The translations under genes and the position numbers were made by a program. This document shows positions 7,529-14,593 of a stretch of 33,503 nucleotides of DNA, piece after piece. Each line of letters opens with the position of its first letter. The first letter of the stretch is position 1. The stretch spans positions 18,895 to 52,397 of the forward strand of contig JAAVCC010000014.1 in assembly GCA_014802535.1 (NCBI GenBank), given 5' to 3'. This DNA comes from Bacteroides sp. GTDB lineage: Bacteria; Bacteroidota; Bacteroidia; Bacteroidales; Muribaculaceae. The notes beneath the pieces were generated by a model. It made no database searches and was not told the origin of the DNA. It saw nothing but the letters and a program-made list of their open reading frames with translations.

Positions 7529-9355
7529 ATGAATTACAGTATTTTAGACCTTCTCGGTCTTTTAGGTGCCGTAGGTTTGTTTCTCTACGGAATGAAGGTA
7601 ATGAGCGAAGGGTTGCAGAAAGCGGCAGGAGATCGCTTGCGCAATATCCTCGGCGCGATGACTCGCAATCGCTTTACCGGAACATTAACAGGTTTTTTCA
7701 TCACCGCATTAATTCAGAGTTCATCGGCATCAACCGTAATGGTTGTCAGCTTTGTGAATGCCGGACTAATGACCCTTGCACAGTCTATGGCTGTGATTAT
7801 GGGTGCAAACGTCGGAACAACATTTACGGCATGGATTATCGCACTGTTTGGTTTCAAAGTTGATATATCGGCATTTGCATTGCCGTTGATCGGTTTGGCT
7901 ATACCCCTGTTATTTGCCAAGAAGAGCCGTACAAAGTCTATCGGTGAATTCATGATAGGTTTTGCATTTTTGTTTATGGGACTTGATCTCATCAGCAAAT
8001 ATGTCCCCGACCTCCAGAGCAACCCTGAAATGTTTGCGTTCTTGCAGCGCTACACCTCTATGGGATTTGGCTCAGTGTTGGTGTTCACGCTCGTCGGTGT
8101 CATTTTGACAATGATAATTCAATCGTCTGCGGCTACATTTGCCATCACTTTGATTATGTGTAGCAAGGGTTGGATTACGTTTGACCTTGCCTGTGCATTG
8201 GTGCTTGGCTCTAATATCGGAACAACTGTGACCCCGCTTCTTGCATCAATGAGCGGAAATGTAGCGGCAAAACGAACGGCGATGGGCCACCTGCTGTTCA
8301 ACCTTTTAGGTACAATCTGGACTCTCGCTGTATTTTATCCGTTTGTTCATCTTAACTGTTGGATTACCGAATCGATCGGTCAGGGTAACCCCGAATCGCT
8401 TTATCAGTTTGTAACTAATCTTGAGGCTACTCAGCCCGATATTTATAACCACCTGTTTGACGGTTCGCTTCCTCAAGGACATTCAACGCTCGCTCAGGTT
8501 TTGCAGATGCAGGTCAGTGTGTCGTTCGGCTTGTCAATGTTCCACACTGTGTTTAATTTGGTTAACCTGTCGATAATGATATGGCTTACCGGATATTATG
8601 TTAAGATTGTTGAATGGATTGTGCCTGCCAAACATCGTGAAGATGAAGAATTCCAACTCAAATTTATATCGGCAGGTATCATGTCGGCATCTGAACTTAA
8701 TATCACGCAGGCTGAAAAAGAATTGTATGTGTTTGGTGAACGTGTGCAGCGCATGTTGACAATGGCACGTGATCTGGTTCACACGCGTGATGAGTCAGAA
8801 GATTTTGTGAAACTCTATTCTCGTCTTGAAAAATATGAGGATATATCTGACCGCATGGAAATCGAGATAGCTCACTATCTCAATCGATGTGCTGAAGGTC
8901 GCCTTTCTAATGAGGGTAAACGTCATATTGCCGGTATGCTTCATATTGTTTCAGAAATGGAAAGCATTGCCGACTGCTGTATGGGTGTCGGAAAAATATT
9001 GTTACGCAAACAACAGTCACAAACCGGATTTACCGACAACATCTATCATAATCTTGATTCAATGTTTGATCTTGTTGATGCCGCTATGACAAATATGTTG
9101 TTATTGCTCAACAATATTGAGGACGTTCGTGTCGCTGATATCAATGCAAGCTATAACAAGGAGCGTGAAATTAATAACCTTCGCAACGTTCTCAGAACAG
9201 GCAATGTTGAAAATATAAACGACAAGAAATATGAATATCAAGCCGGTATCTATTACATGGACTTGGTTTCTGACATAGAAAAGATGGGCGACTACATCGT
9301 TAATGTGGTCGATGCTATCAAAGCTGAATTCACTCCCCAGTCTCGTCTTGTGTAA
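7529..9355 (+). CDS. Na/Pi cotransporter family protein with C-terminal PhoU-like domain
   Basis: Inner-membrane sodium-coupled phosphate carrier of the NptA/YjbB (PF02690) type, 608 aa. The two inverted carrier repeats each show the family's Gln-Ser-Ser motif: ALIQSSSAST at about residues 61-69 and MIIQSSAATFA at about 196-206, with Gly-Ala/Ser-Asn-x-Gly-Thr-Thr motifs (GANVGTT and GSNIGTT) following each. About 8-10 membrane helices cover residues 8-365. The soluble C-terminal part (about 380-600) is alpha-helical with VQRMLTMARDLV and DIEKMGDYIVNVVDAI, as in PhoU-like domains. The stop codon overlaps the rnhB ATG by one base (TAATG), implying translational coupling, although no functional link to RNase HII is known. 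Whether it imports or exports phosphate cannot be told from sequence. Confidence 0.92.
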   Translation: MNYSILDLLGLLGAVGLFLYGMKVMSEGLQKAAGDRLRNILGAMTRNRFTGTLTGFFITALIQSSSASTVMVVSFVNAGLMTLAQSMAVIMGANVGTTFTAWIIALFGFKVDISAFALPLIGLAIPLLFAKKSRTKSIGEFMIGFAFLFMGLDLISKYVPDLQSNPEMFAFLQRYTSMGFGSVLVFTLVGVILTMIIQSSAATFAITLIMCSKGWITFDLACALVLGSNIGTTVTPLLASMSGNVAAKRTAMGHLLFNLLGTIWTLAVFYPFVHLNCWITESIGQGNPESLYQFVTNLEATQPDIYNHLFDGSLPQGHSTLAQVLQMQVSVSFGLSMFHTVFNLVNLSIMIWLTGYYVKIVEWIVPAKHREDEEFQLKFISAGIMSASELNITQAEKELYVFGERVQRMLTMARDLVHTRDESEDFVKLYSRLEKYEDISDRMEIEIAHYLNRCAEGRLSNEGKRHIAGMLHIVSEMESIADCCMGVGKILLRKQQSQTGFTDNIYHNLDSMFDLVDAAMTNMLLLLNNIEDVRVADINASYNKEREINNLRNVLRTGNVENINDKKYEYQAGIYYMDLVSDIEKMGDYIVNVVDAIKAEFTPQSRLV

Positions 9356-9954
9356 TGTTGCCCGCGTGTGACCGTCCGGGGTGCAATGAAGCCGGAACAG
9401 ATGAAGCTGGACGCGGGTGTCTTGCCGGGCCGGTTTTTGCGGCAGCCGTAATCTTGCCTGATGATTTTTCAAACGATTTGTTGAACGATTCAAAAAAATT
9501 GAGCGAAAAACATCGTGTTGAGCTTCGTGAGATAATCGAGCGCGAGGCTGTGGCATGGGCTGTGGCGAGTGTCGATGCTGCCGAAATTGATAAAATAAAC
9601 ATTCTCAATGCGTCGATATTGGCAATGCATCGCGCACTTGATTTGTTAAAGATTAGACCGGGACGAGTTATTGTTGACGGAAACCGTTTCAAACCTTACG
9701 GCACAACCGAATGGAAGACGTTTGTCAAAGGTGACGGACGGTTTGCAAACATAGCAGCGGCGTCAATCCTTGCCAAAACCTATCGCGATGAATATATGAT
9801 AAAGATGGCATCGAAGTTTCCACAATATGGCTGGGACCGAAACAAGGGTTATCCGACACGCGACCATCGCCGGGCTATTGCCGAGACAGGGCCATCGCCT
9901 ATCCACCGAATGTCGTTTACGCTTCTTGATCCCCAGATGTCGTTGTTTGATTAA
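9355..9954 (+). CDS. rnhB: Ribonuclease HII
   Basis: Endonuclease that nicks RNA in RNA-DNA hybrids and starts removal of misincorporated ribonucleotides. The 199 aa length is normal. The catalytic carboxylates are visible by family motif: Asp16-Glu17 in AGTDEAGRGCLAGPV (with the GRG motif that senses the RNA-DNA junction), Asp108 in VIVDGN, and Asp127 in KGDGRFANIAAASILAK. The start ATG shares its A with the TAA stop of the upstream transporter, the only reasonable start that keeps the N-terminal DEAGRG domain intact. The GH13 gene follows after 40 bases and probably has its own promoter. Confidence 0.96.
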   Translation: MLPACDRPGCNEAGTDEAGRGCLAGPVFAAAVILPDDFSNDLLNDSKKLSEKHRVELREIIEREAVAWAVASVDAAEIDKINILNASILAMHRALDLLKIRPGRVIVDGNRFKPYGTTEWKTFVKGDGRFANIAAASILAKTYRDEYMIKMASKFPQYGWDRNKGYPTRDHRRAIAETGPSPIHRMSFTLLDPQMSLFD

Positions 9955-9994
9955 AAAATTATCCAATTATTATACGTTTAAATCTATTAACCAA

Positions 9995-11404
9995 ATGCGC
10001 AAAATTTTTATTTTTTCAGCAGTTGCCACAATGATGGCATCGCTTTTTGGATGTGGACAGGCTGCAAAAAATGTAGCCTCAAATGAAAATAAAACTTCGC
10101 TTGATCAACCCGAGTGGAGTCGTAACGCTGTGATTTATGAGGTAAACTGGCGACAGATGACCGACGAAGGTAATCTTGAAGCACTCGAAAAACAATTGCC
10201 TCGTTTGAAAGAACTTGGTGTTGATATCCTTTGGCTCATGCCTGTTCATCCGATTTCAGAGATGAATCGCAAAGGCGAACTCGGTAGTTATTATGCTGTT
10301 CGCGACTATAAGGCTGTGAACCCCGAACTTGGCACACTTGAACAGTTCCGTCATTTTGTTGACAAGGCTCATGAGGCTGGATTTAAGGTGATTATTGACT
10401 GGGTACCTAATCATACCGGCTGTGACAATCCCTGGGTAGAGGCTCATCCTGAATATTATGCGCTTAACGATTCCGGTAAAATGTTCGGACCCTATGATTG
10501 GACCGACGTTTACAAACTTGACTATTCAAATCCCGAAACCCGTAAGGCGATGACCGATGCTTTAAGTTTTTGGGTGACACAAATGGATATTGACGGCTTC
10601 CGTTGTGATGTTGCCGGTGAAGTTCCAACCGACTACTGGGATGAAGCTCGTCCGGTGCTTGATTCACTCAAAACAGGTGGGGTATTTATGCTTGCCGAAG
10701 CTTCAAAACCCGAACTTCAGAAAAACGCTTTCAACATGGGTTATAACTGGCCTATGAAGGATGTTTTTAATGCCATTGCCGCCACTTCAGGTCAAAATAC
10801 ATATAACGATCATGTTTATCCCGTTGTTAACGCATTGGCAATCGACTCATTGCTTGCTGAACAGGCAACGACCTATCCCAGCGACACTTATTTGATGAAT
10901 ATGATTACCAATCACGATCTCAACTCATGGGAAGGAACAGAATTTCAGCGGCTCGGTAACTTGACTGATGCGTTTGCCATTCTTTCATATACGCTCCCGG
11001 GCATGCCGCTTATCTATACAGGTCAGGAAACAGGTATGAACCGTGCGTTTGAATTTTTTACTAAGGATAAAGCTCCCGAATTTGAGCCTCGCAACGAATA
11101 CTTCACGTTCTACCAAAAACTCAACGACCTCAAACATGCTCAAAAAGCTTTGGCAGCAGGAGAAGCCGGGGGTGAGATGGTTCGTTACATGACATCATCG
11201 CCCAACATCTATGCGTTCTCGCGTAGCGTTGACGATTCAACAGTGACAGTGATTGTAAACCTCGGCAAAGACAGCGAGACAGTTGAATTCACTTCGGCTG
11301 TTCCTGAAAACGGAGAAAATAACATCAACTATTTTACCGGACAACATGAAGAACTCCCCACAGTTATGGGTGCCGGTGAATATAGAGTTTATGTAACAAA
11401 ATAA
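9995..11404 (+). CDS. GH13 alpha-amylase-family lipoprotein
   Basis: Glycoside hydrolase acting on alpha-1,4/1,6-glucans, probably anchored in an envelope membrane. The reading frame is open further upstream inside rnhB, but the ATG at 9995 gives a proper lipoprotein signal (lipobox LFGC, Cys20) and 469 aa. The four GH13 regions are present: I DWVPNH (135-140), II GFRCDVAG with nucleophile Asp205, III FMLAEAS with acid/base Glu235, IV TNHD with Asp308. A short C-terminal beta domain ends the protein. It is the likely SusG or neopullulanase-type enzyme of the susCDEF-like cluster that begins 3.2 kb downstream. A broken LOG gene starts 2 bases after its stop, and the hairpin at 11433-11465 sits where its terminator is expected. 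Preference for starch, pullulan or maltodextrin is not decidable here. Confidence 0.93.
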   Translation: MRKIFIFSAVATMMASLFGCGQAAKNVASNENKTSLDQPEWSRNAVIYEVNWRQMTDEGNLEALEKQLPRLKELGVDILWLMPVHPISEMNRKGELGSYYAVRDYKAVNPELGTLEQFRHFVDKAHEAGFKVIIDWVPNHTGCDNPWVEAHPEYYALNDSGKMFGPYDWTDVYKLDYSNPETRKAMTDALSFWVTQMDIDGFRCDVAGEVPTDYWDEARPVLDSLKTGGVFMLAEASKPELQKNAFNMGYNWPMKDVFNAIAATSGQNTYNDHVYPVVNALAIDSLLAEQATTYPSDTYLMNMITNHDLNSWEGTEFQRLGNLTDAFAILSYTLPGMPLIYTGQETGMNRAFEFFTKDKAPEFEPRNEYFTFYQKLNDLKHAQKALAAGEAGGEMVRYMTSSPNIYAFSRSVDDSTVTVIVNLGKDSETVEFTSAVPENGENNINYFTGQHEELPTVMGAGEYRVYVTK

Positions 11405-11424
11405 GAATGAATAAATCAATAGTG

Positions 11425-11471
11425 GTATATTGTGCCTCGTCGTCAAAAATCGACGAGGCATTTTTAGCCTC
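11425..11471 (+). repeat. 47-base direct repeat, copy 1
   Basis: Identical base for base to 13924-13970, 2499 bases away. It lies in the 5' coding part of the truncated LOG copy and contains a central 10-bp inverted repeat. Identity falls abruptly on its 3' side. Confidence 0.9.
11433..11465 (+). terminator. Coding-embedded intrinsic-terminator-like hairpin, copy 1
   Basis: TGCCTCGTCG (11433-11442), loop TCAAAAAT, CGACGAGGCA (11451-11460), then TTTTT. The stem is perfect and GC-rich. It starts 29 bases after the GH13 stop codon, a normal terminator distance, yet lies within the first 20 codons of the LOG fragment. Confidence 0.65.
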
Positions 11472-11670
11472 TGCGCGTGAACTCGGGCGAAAGATGGCAC
11501 GAGCTGGAGTAACATTACTTGACGGCGGCGGACACACCGGACTGATGGGTGCCGTTAACGACGGCTGTATAGATGATGGCTGTGTAGTAATCTCACCGGA
11601 CAACATAAAGAACTCTCGGACAACCTTGCTCCATGCAAATATTGAGTTTATGTAAAAATGTAATTGAAAA

Positions 11671-11702
11671 TTTGGATAGATAGATTTTAATGTCTATTTT
11701 TG
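11671..11702 (+). promoter_or_regulatory. Promoter of the lipoprotein cassette
   Basis: TTTG (11671-11674), 20-base spacer, TATTTTTG (11695-11702): an exact match to the Bacteroidetes promoter form. It gives the two lipoprotein genes their own transcription start, about 50 bases before the first ATG. Confidence 0.75.
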
Positions 11703-11757
11703 CAAAAATAATCTAATTATCCTTTTTGAAATTTTGTTAGTTAAATCTTAAATCATT

Positions 11758-13218
11758 ATGGACATGAAAAACTATTGCTTCTTTTTGTGGGCTTTGTTGG
11801 AATTAATAATCTTAACATCGTGTAGTTCTGATGATTCTATCACAGATGTAGGATCTGAAATTACTTCGCGATCATCTATAATTGAATTTAAATCAGTAGA
11901 TTTTGATATAGATCGTTATTTTGATTCTATTATGGATCCGGATCGTTGGATTCAACACAACTCCTTCCGTGATAAAATGGATGCGTTAAATCTGCCAGAA
12001 GACATTCTTCCACTGTTAAGTACTGAACAACTTGCAGAGGCATGTGCAAAGCATCCGATGAGTATCATCTTTATGGCATACGATACACATCAGAAAGGAG
12101 CTAAGGTTATAATTAATAACTTTAATGGTTTTTCTGAGTTAGCAAAACGCGATAACTTTCAGGATGCTTTAATTAATGAGTATATTAGTAATTTTGATAC
12201 ATCGGCTAAACTTCAAGCTTATAATAAAGAAGATAAAGAGAAAAAGTTTGATTGTATAAAAAAATATTATCTGGAGGCTGTTTTCCAGACGGATTTCTTT
12301 ATGCGAGACATTAATCAAAGTGAAGTGTCTAGACTAAGTAATTTTATTGAAAGTAAATCGCTAAACGACGAACTCTCTTCTGAGTATAATAAAGCAAATA
12401 GTTTGAAGGTTCTGAATTCTCTAGATAATAGATTATATAATTTAAACAATTTGGGTTTAATCTATCAATTTGTGCAAACCCCTTTTGGGAAAAATATTTT
12501 GGTATTTCAAAGATCTGAACTATCGCAAGAAGATATTGAAGACTATGATAGGAGATGGCAGGCAGTGTATCCGAAAGCTAAACTTATAGCTTCAAGCACG
12601 TCTTCATATAATTGCCATTTTTATGCATGGCATGGAATTTCATCTAAAAAATATTGGATGAATGTCAAGGAAACTTATAATGGTCAAACCTACTATAATA
12701 TCAAGAATTATACTACTGAAGACGGTTATACCAAGTTGGGCTCGTTCGGTGGAGTAGCAACAGTTTTTGGTACGGATGCTAACTATGAAAACGAACACTC
12801 CTTATTGTATTATCCTACAACCGGAAAATGTATTTCAAAATGGGGGGCTGGACCGCTTATGGAACATACACTTCAGGATATGCCATACGATTTGTATTAT
12901 AAAGAATTTTATTATAAATTGAGCCCTAATGCACCAATACGACCTGAAGGAGCGGATAGGGTATTCCAGGTTGGCGAAAACATAACATTGCATATTCAAG
13001 CTAATATAGCTCCCCACTTGACATATAGTGCAGAGCTTCTGACCGGGAAAGGTGATGATGCTGTAGAGGATGGAAAGGCAACCATGGTTTACAAAGGAGG
13101 AGAGTCCATTAACATCACATTTCACTTCCAAGGAGTATATGACTTGACTATTGTAGGTAAGGATAGTAGTGGTAATATACGTCAAACTTTTACATATCAG
13201 CCACTGGTTGAAATATGA
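11758..13218 (+). CDS. Surface lipoprotein with papain/NlpC-like Cys-His motif
   Basis: 486 aa lipoprotein, function not established. Lipobox LTSC with Cys22 is followed by SSDD, which resembles the Asp-rich lipoprotein export signal that sends Bacteroidetes lipoproteins to the cell surface. Residues about 60-270 are mainly helical (LPEDILPLLSTEQLAEAC; INNFNGFSELAKRDN). Residues 284-372 contain SYNCHFYAWHG (Cys286-His287), ENEHSLLYY (His347) and SKWGAGPLMEH (His370), followed by MPYD; this spacing recalls the uncharacterised YNCHSYAW family of papain-fold (NlpC/P60-like) proteins. A C-terminal beta domain (about 402-486) looks Ig-like. An alternative ATG lies two codons downstream. Codon use is much more AT-rich than its neighbours (19 G+C in 60 bases at 12121-12180 against 30 in 60 at 14041-14100), a sign of transfer. 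Peptidase, amidase or toxin roles are all possible. Confidence 0.8.
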   Translation: MDMKNYCFFLWALLELIILTSCSSDDSITDVGSEITSRSSIIEFKSVDFDIDRYFDSIMDPDRWIQHNSFRDKMDALNLPEDILPLLSTEQLAEACAKHPMSIIFMAYDTHQKGAKVIINNFNGFSELAKRDNFQDALINEYISNFDTSAKLQAYNKEDKEKKFDCIKKYYLEAVFQTDFFMRDINQSEVSRLSNFIESKSLNDELSSEYNKANSLKVLNSLDNRLYNLNNLGLIYQFVQTPFGKNILVFQRSELSQEDIEDYDRRWQAVYPKAKLIASSTSSYNCHFYAWHGISSKKYWMNVKETYNGQTYYNIKNYTTEDGYTKLGSFGGVATVFGTDANYENEHSLLYYPTTGKCISKWGAGPLMEHTLQDMPYDLYYKEFYYKLSPNAPIRPEGADRVFQVGENITLHIQANIAPHLTYSAELLTGKGDDAVEDGKATMVYKGGESINITFHFQGVYDLTIVGKDSSGNIRQTFTYQPLVEI

Positions 13219-13264
13219 GATTAAGCACTAAATATATAACATTAAACTCTAAATTAATATTGTT

Positions 13265-13855
13265 ATGAAACAGATGTATAAATACTTTTTAATGGTTGCG
13301 AGTATTATGTTATCGGTTAGCTTTTGGTCGTGCAGTAGTGACGATGACGAGATATTGCAGCAAAAGTATACAGATCTTAAGGTGGCAATCACAATGAATG
13401 CTAAGGATGTTTATGGAAAAGTTTTGGATAAGGTGATATACGATGAGAAAGATATGGAAATTCATTCAACGTGGTATTCTTTTGGAGAAACAGAAGAAAA
13501 ATGGAACTATAATTTCATTTCAATTAAGCGTGATTCAAAATATGCTCCGGCATTTCTTGTTAAAATTAACTCAGGTGTAAATGCCCGGCAACTCAAACCC
13601 GGCGACAAGATGGATGTGGAAAACGTATTTTGGTTTGATATACTTAGTAGTGATTCAGATACTCCTGAACATGGTAAATTCTATGAGTTTTCGGGTGAGG
13701 TTAGAGTTGTAGAGATAGTTAAAAACGACGTTGTATTAGGCTTTAACGATTTCGTTGCAAGAGAGATCCATAACGTAGATGGGAAAGCACACATGACACT
13801 CACTATGAATGGTAAAATTCTTTATAAAGAATATATATCGACTAATAATGATTGA
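13265..13855 (+). CDS. Small surface lipoprotein, partner of the upstream gene
   Basis: 196 aa, no family recognised. Lipobox WSC with Cys23 is followed by SSDDDE, a very good match to the Bacteroides surface-export signal, so it is predicted on the outer face of the cell. The mature part alternates short beta strands (LKVAITMNAKDVYGKV, FYEFSGEVRVVEIV, AHMTLTMNGKIL) without cysteines or obvious catalytic residues, suggesting a single beta-sandwich. It begins 46 bases after the upstream lipoprotein stop, with no promoter between, so the two are probably co-transcribed. It is AT-rich like its partner. It could be an immunity or accessory subunit for the Cys-His lipoprotein, but this rests only on adjacency. 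Confidence 0.78.
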   Translation: MKQMYKYFLMVASIMLSVSFWSCSSDDDEILQQKYTDLKVAITMNAKDVYGKVLDKVIYDEKDMEIHSTWYSFGETEEKWNYNFISIKRDSKYAPAFLVKINSGVNARQLKPGDKMDVENVFWFDILSSDSDTPEHGKFYEFSGEVRVVEIVKNDVVLGFNDFVAREIHNVDGKAHMTLTMNGKILYKEYISTNND

Positions 13856-13890
13856 TTTATCCTCGGTAAATTGTTTTGTAGGATAAAATT
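13856..13890 (+). terminator. Weak terminator-like stem after the lipoprotein cassette
   Basis: TTTATCC (13856-13862) pairs with GGATAAA (13881-13887) over an 18-base loop, followed by ATT. AT-rich and without a long T-run, so doubtful. A degraded promoter (TTG-N20-TATTTTAT, 13871-13901) overlaps it before the LOG start. Confidence 0.3.
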
Positions 13891-13905
13891 AAGTATTTTA
13901 TATAA

Positions 13906-14442
13906 ATGAATAAATCAATTGTAGTATATTGTGCCTCGTCGTCAAAAATCGACGAGGCATTTTTAGCCTCAGCTCGCGAGCTTGGCAGCCTTATGGCTCA
14001 AAAAGGAGTGACTCTGATAGACGGTGGTGGACAAACCGGACTTATGGGTGCCGTTAACGACGCCTGTATCGAAGAAGGCGGTTTGGCAATCGGCATTATA
14101 CCGCGATTCATGGATGAACGCGGATGGGCTCATCCCGGATTGTCGCGCAAAATTGTTGCCGATGATATGCACAACCGTAAAAAGACGATGGCAGACATGG
14201 CTGACGGAGCTATTGCCATGCCCGGTGGAGTAGGCACGTTTGAAGAATTGCTTGAAATCATCACATGGCGCAAACTGAAACTTTTTGACGGCAATGTTGT
14301 GATTTTCAACGACAGAGGATATTATGACCCTTTGTTGGAGATGCTTGATAAAGCTGCAAAACTTGGATTTACAAAGCCGGGCGAGAAACTCTTTGATGTA
14401 GCTTATACAGTCGAAGAAGCGTTAAAAATGGCACTTGGGTAA
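13906..14442 (+). CDS. LOG family Rossmann-fold protein (TIGR00730)
   Basis: 178 aa, the usual length for LOG proteins, some of which are cytokinin riboside 5'-monophosphate phosphoribohydrolases; bacterial members act as nucleotide phosphoribohydrolases or have unknown targets. Features: N-terminal Rossmann strand VVYCASSS, glycine loop DGGGQTGLMGAV (39-50), HNRKKTM (89-95), and the catalytic signature PGGVGTFEE (106-114). All key residues are intact. Its first 65 bases nearly equal those of the truncated copy at 11407, and the embedded hairpin is kept. It precedes susC by 151 bases that hold an inverted repeat and the susC promoter. It likely represents the functional copy restored or left downstream of the inserted cassette. 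Confidence 0.92.
   Translation: MNKSIVVYCASSSKIDEAFLASARELGSLMAQKGVTLIDGGGQTGLMGAVNDACIEEGGLAIGIIPRFMDERGWAHPGLSRKIVADDMHNRKKTMADMADGAIAMPGGVGTFEELLEIITWRKLKLFDGNVVIFNDRGYYDPLLEMLDKAAKLGFTKPGEKLFDVAYTVEEALKMALG
13924..13970 (+). repeat. 47-base direct repeat, copy 2
   Basis: Exact copy of 11425-11471, within codons 7-22 of the intact LOG gene. Flanking sequence: 14 identical bases at the ATG, then two mismatches before the block; strong divergence after it. Confidence 0.9.
13932..13964 (+). terminator. Coding-embedded intrinsic-terminator-like hairpin, copy 2
   Basis: Same 10-bp stem (13932-13941 with 13950-13959), 8-base loop and T5 tail as copy 1, starting 26 bases into the LOG ORF. If functional it would attenuate transcription into LOG unless ribosomes melt it. 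Confidence 0.5.
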
Positions 14443-14450
14443 TAGTTAAA

Positions 14451-14468
14451 TTAACACTTGAGTGTTAA
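14451..14468. promoter_or_regulatory. Inverted repeat between LOG and susC
   Basis: TTAACACT-TG-AGTGTTAA, 8-bp perfect arms. It could be a regulator site for the sus-like operon (about 60 bases before its -7 box) or part of the LOG terminator, since CCTTTTTT follows at 14478-14485. Confidence 0.4.
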
Positions 14469-14527
14469 AGCTGATGGCCTTTTTTAATTTGGCAAAATAA
14501 TATTAACAAAAATACAAAGTATTTGTC

Positions 14528-14535
14528 TAAATTTG
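14528..14535 (+). promoter_or_regulatory. -7 box of the susCDEF-like operon
   Basis: TAAATTTG, exact TAnnTTTG match, 58 bases before the susC ATG. No clear TTTG at the normal -33 spacing, which would suit an activator-dependent promoter. Confidence 0.5.
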
Positions 14536-14593
14536 TAGCTATACAATAAACCTAAAAGAGATTAATTCAATAATTCACATAAATAGTATTTGC

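Larger units (their letters stand above)
11407..11655 (+). pseudogene. 5' fragment of a LOG-family gene (truncated duplicate)
   Basis: The first 60 or so codons match the N-terminus of the complete LOG gene at 13906: residues 1-27 are identical, and GGGxTGLMGAVND is retained. After about codon 62 (base 11592) the similarity stops and about 20 unrelated residues run to a stop at 11655, so the PGGxGT catalytic region is missing. At DNA level the first 65 bases carry only two differences, whereas the rest differ at roughly a third of positions, mostly third codon bases. The start lies 2 bases after the GH13 stop, suggesting that an amylase-LOG gene order existed before insertion of the cassette at 11656-13905. 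The 82-codon ORF could still be translated, but loss of the active-site half argues it is a remnant. Confidence 0.85.

Noticed and set aside
9827..9994. Upstream extension of the GH13 reading frame
   Set aside because: It lies mostly inside rnhB and would bury the lipoprotein signal; the ATG at 9995 gives a proper lipobox.
11407..14442. Transposon or integrase explanation for the LOG duplication
   Set aside because: No transposase, integrase, terminal inverted repeats or target-site duplication of usual IS form was found between the copies; any recombinase would have to act in trans, so no mobile element is called.
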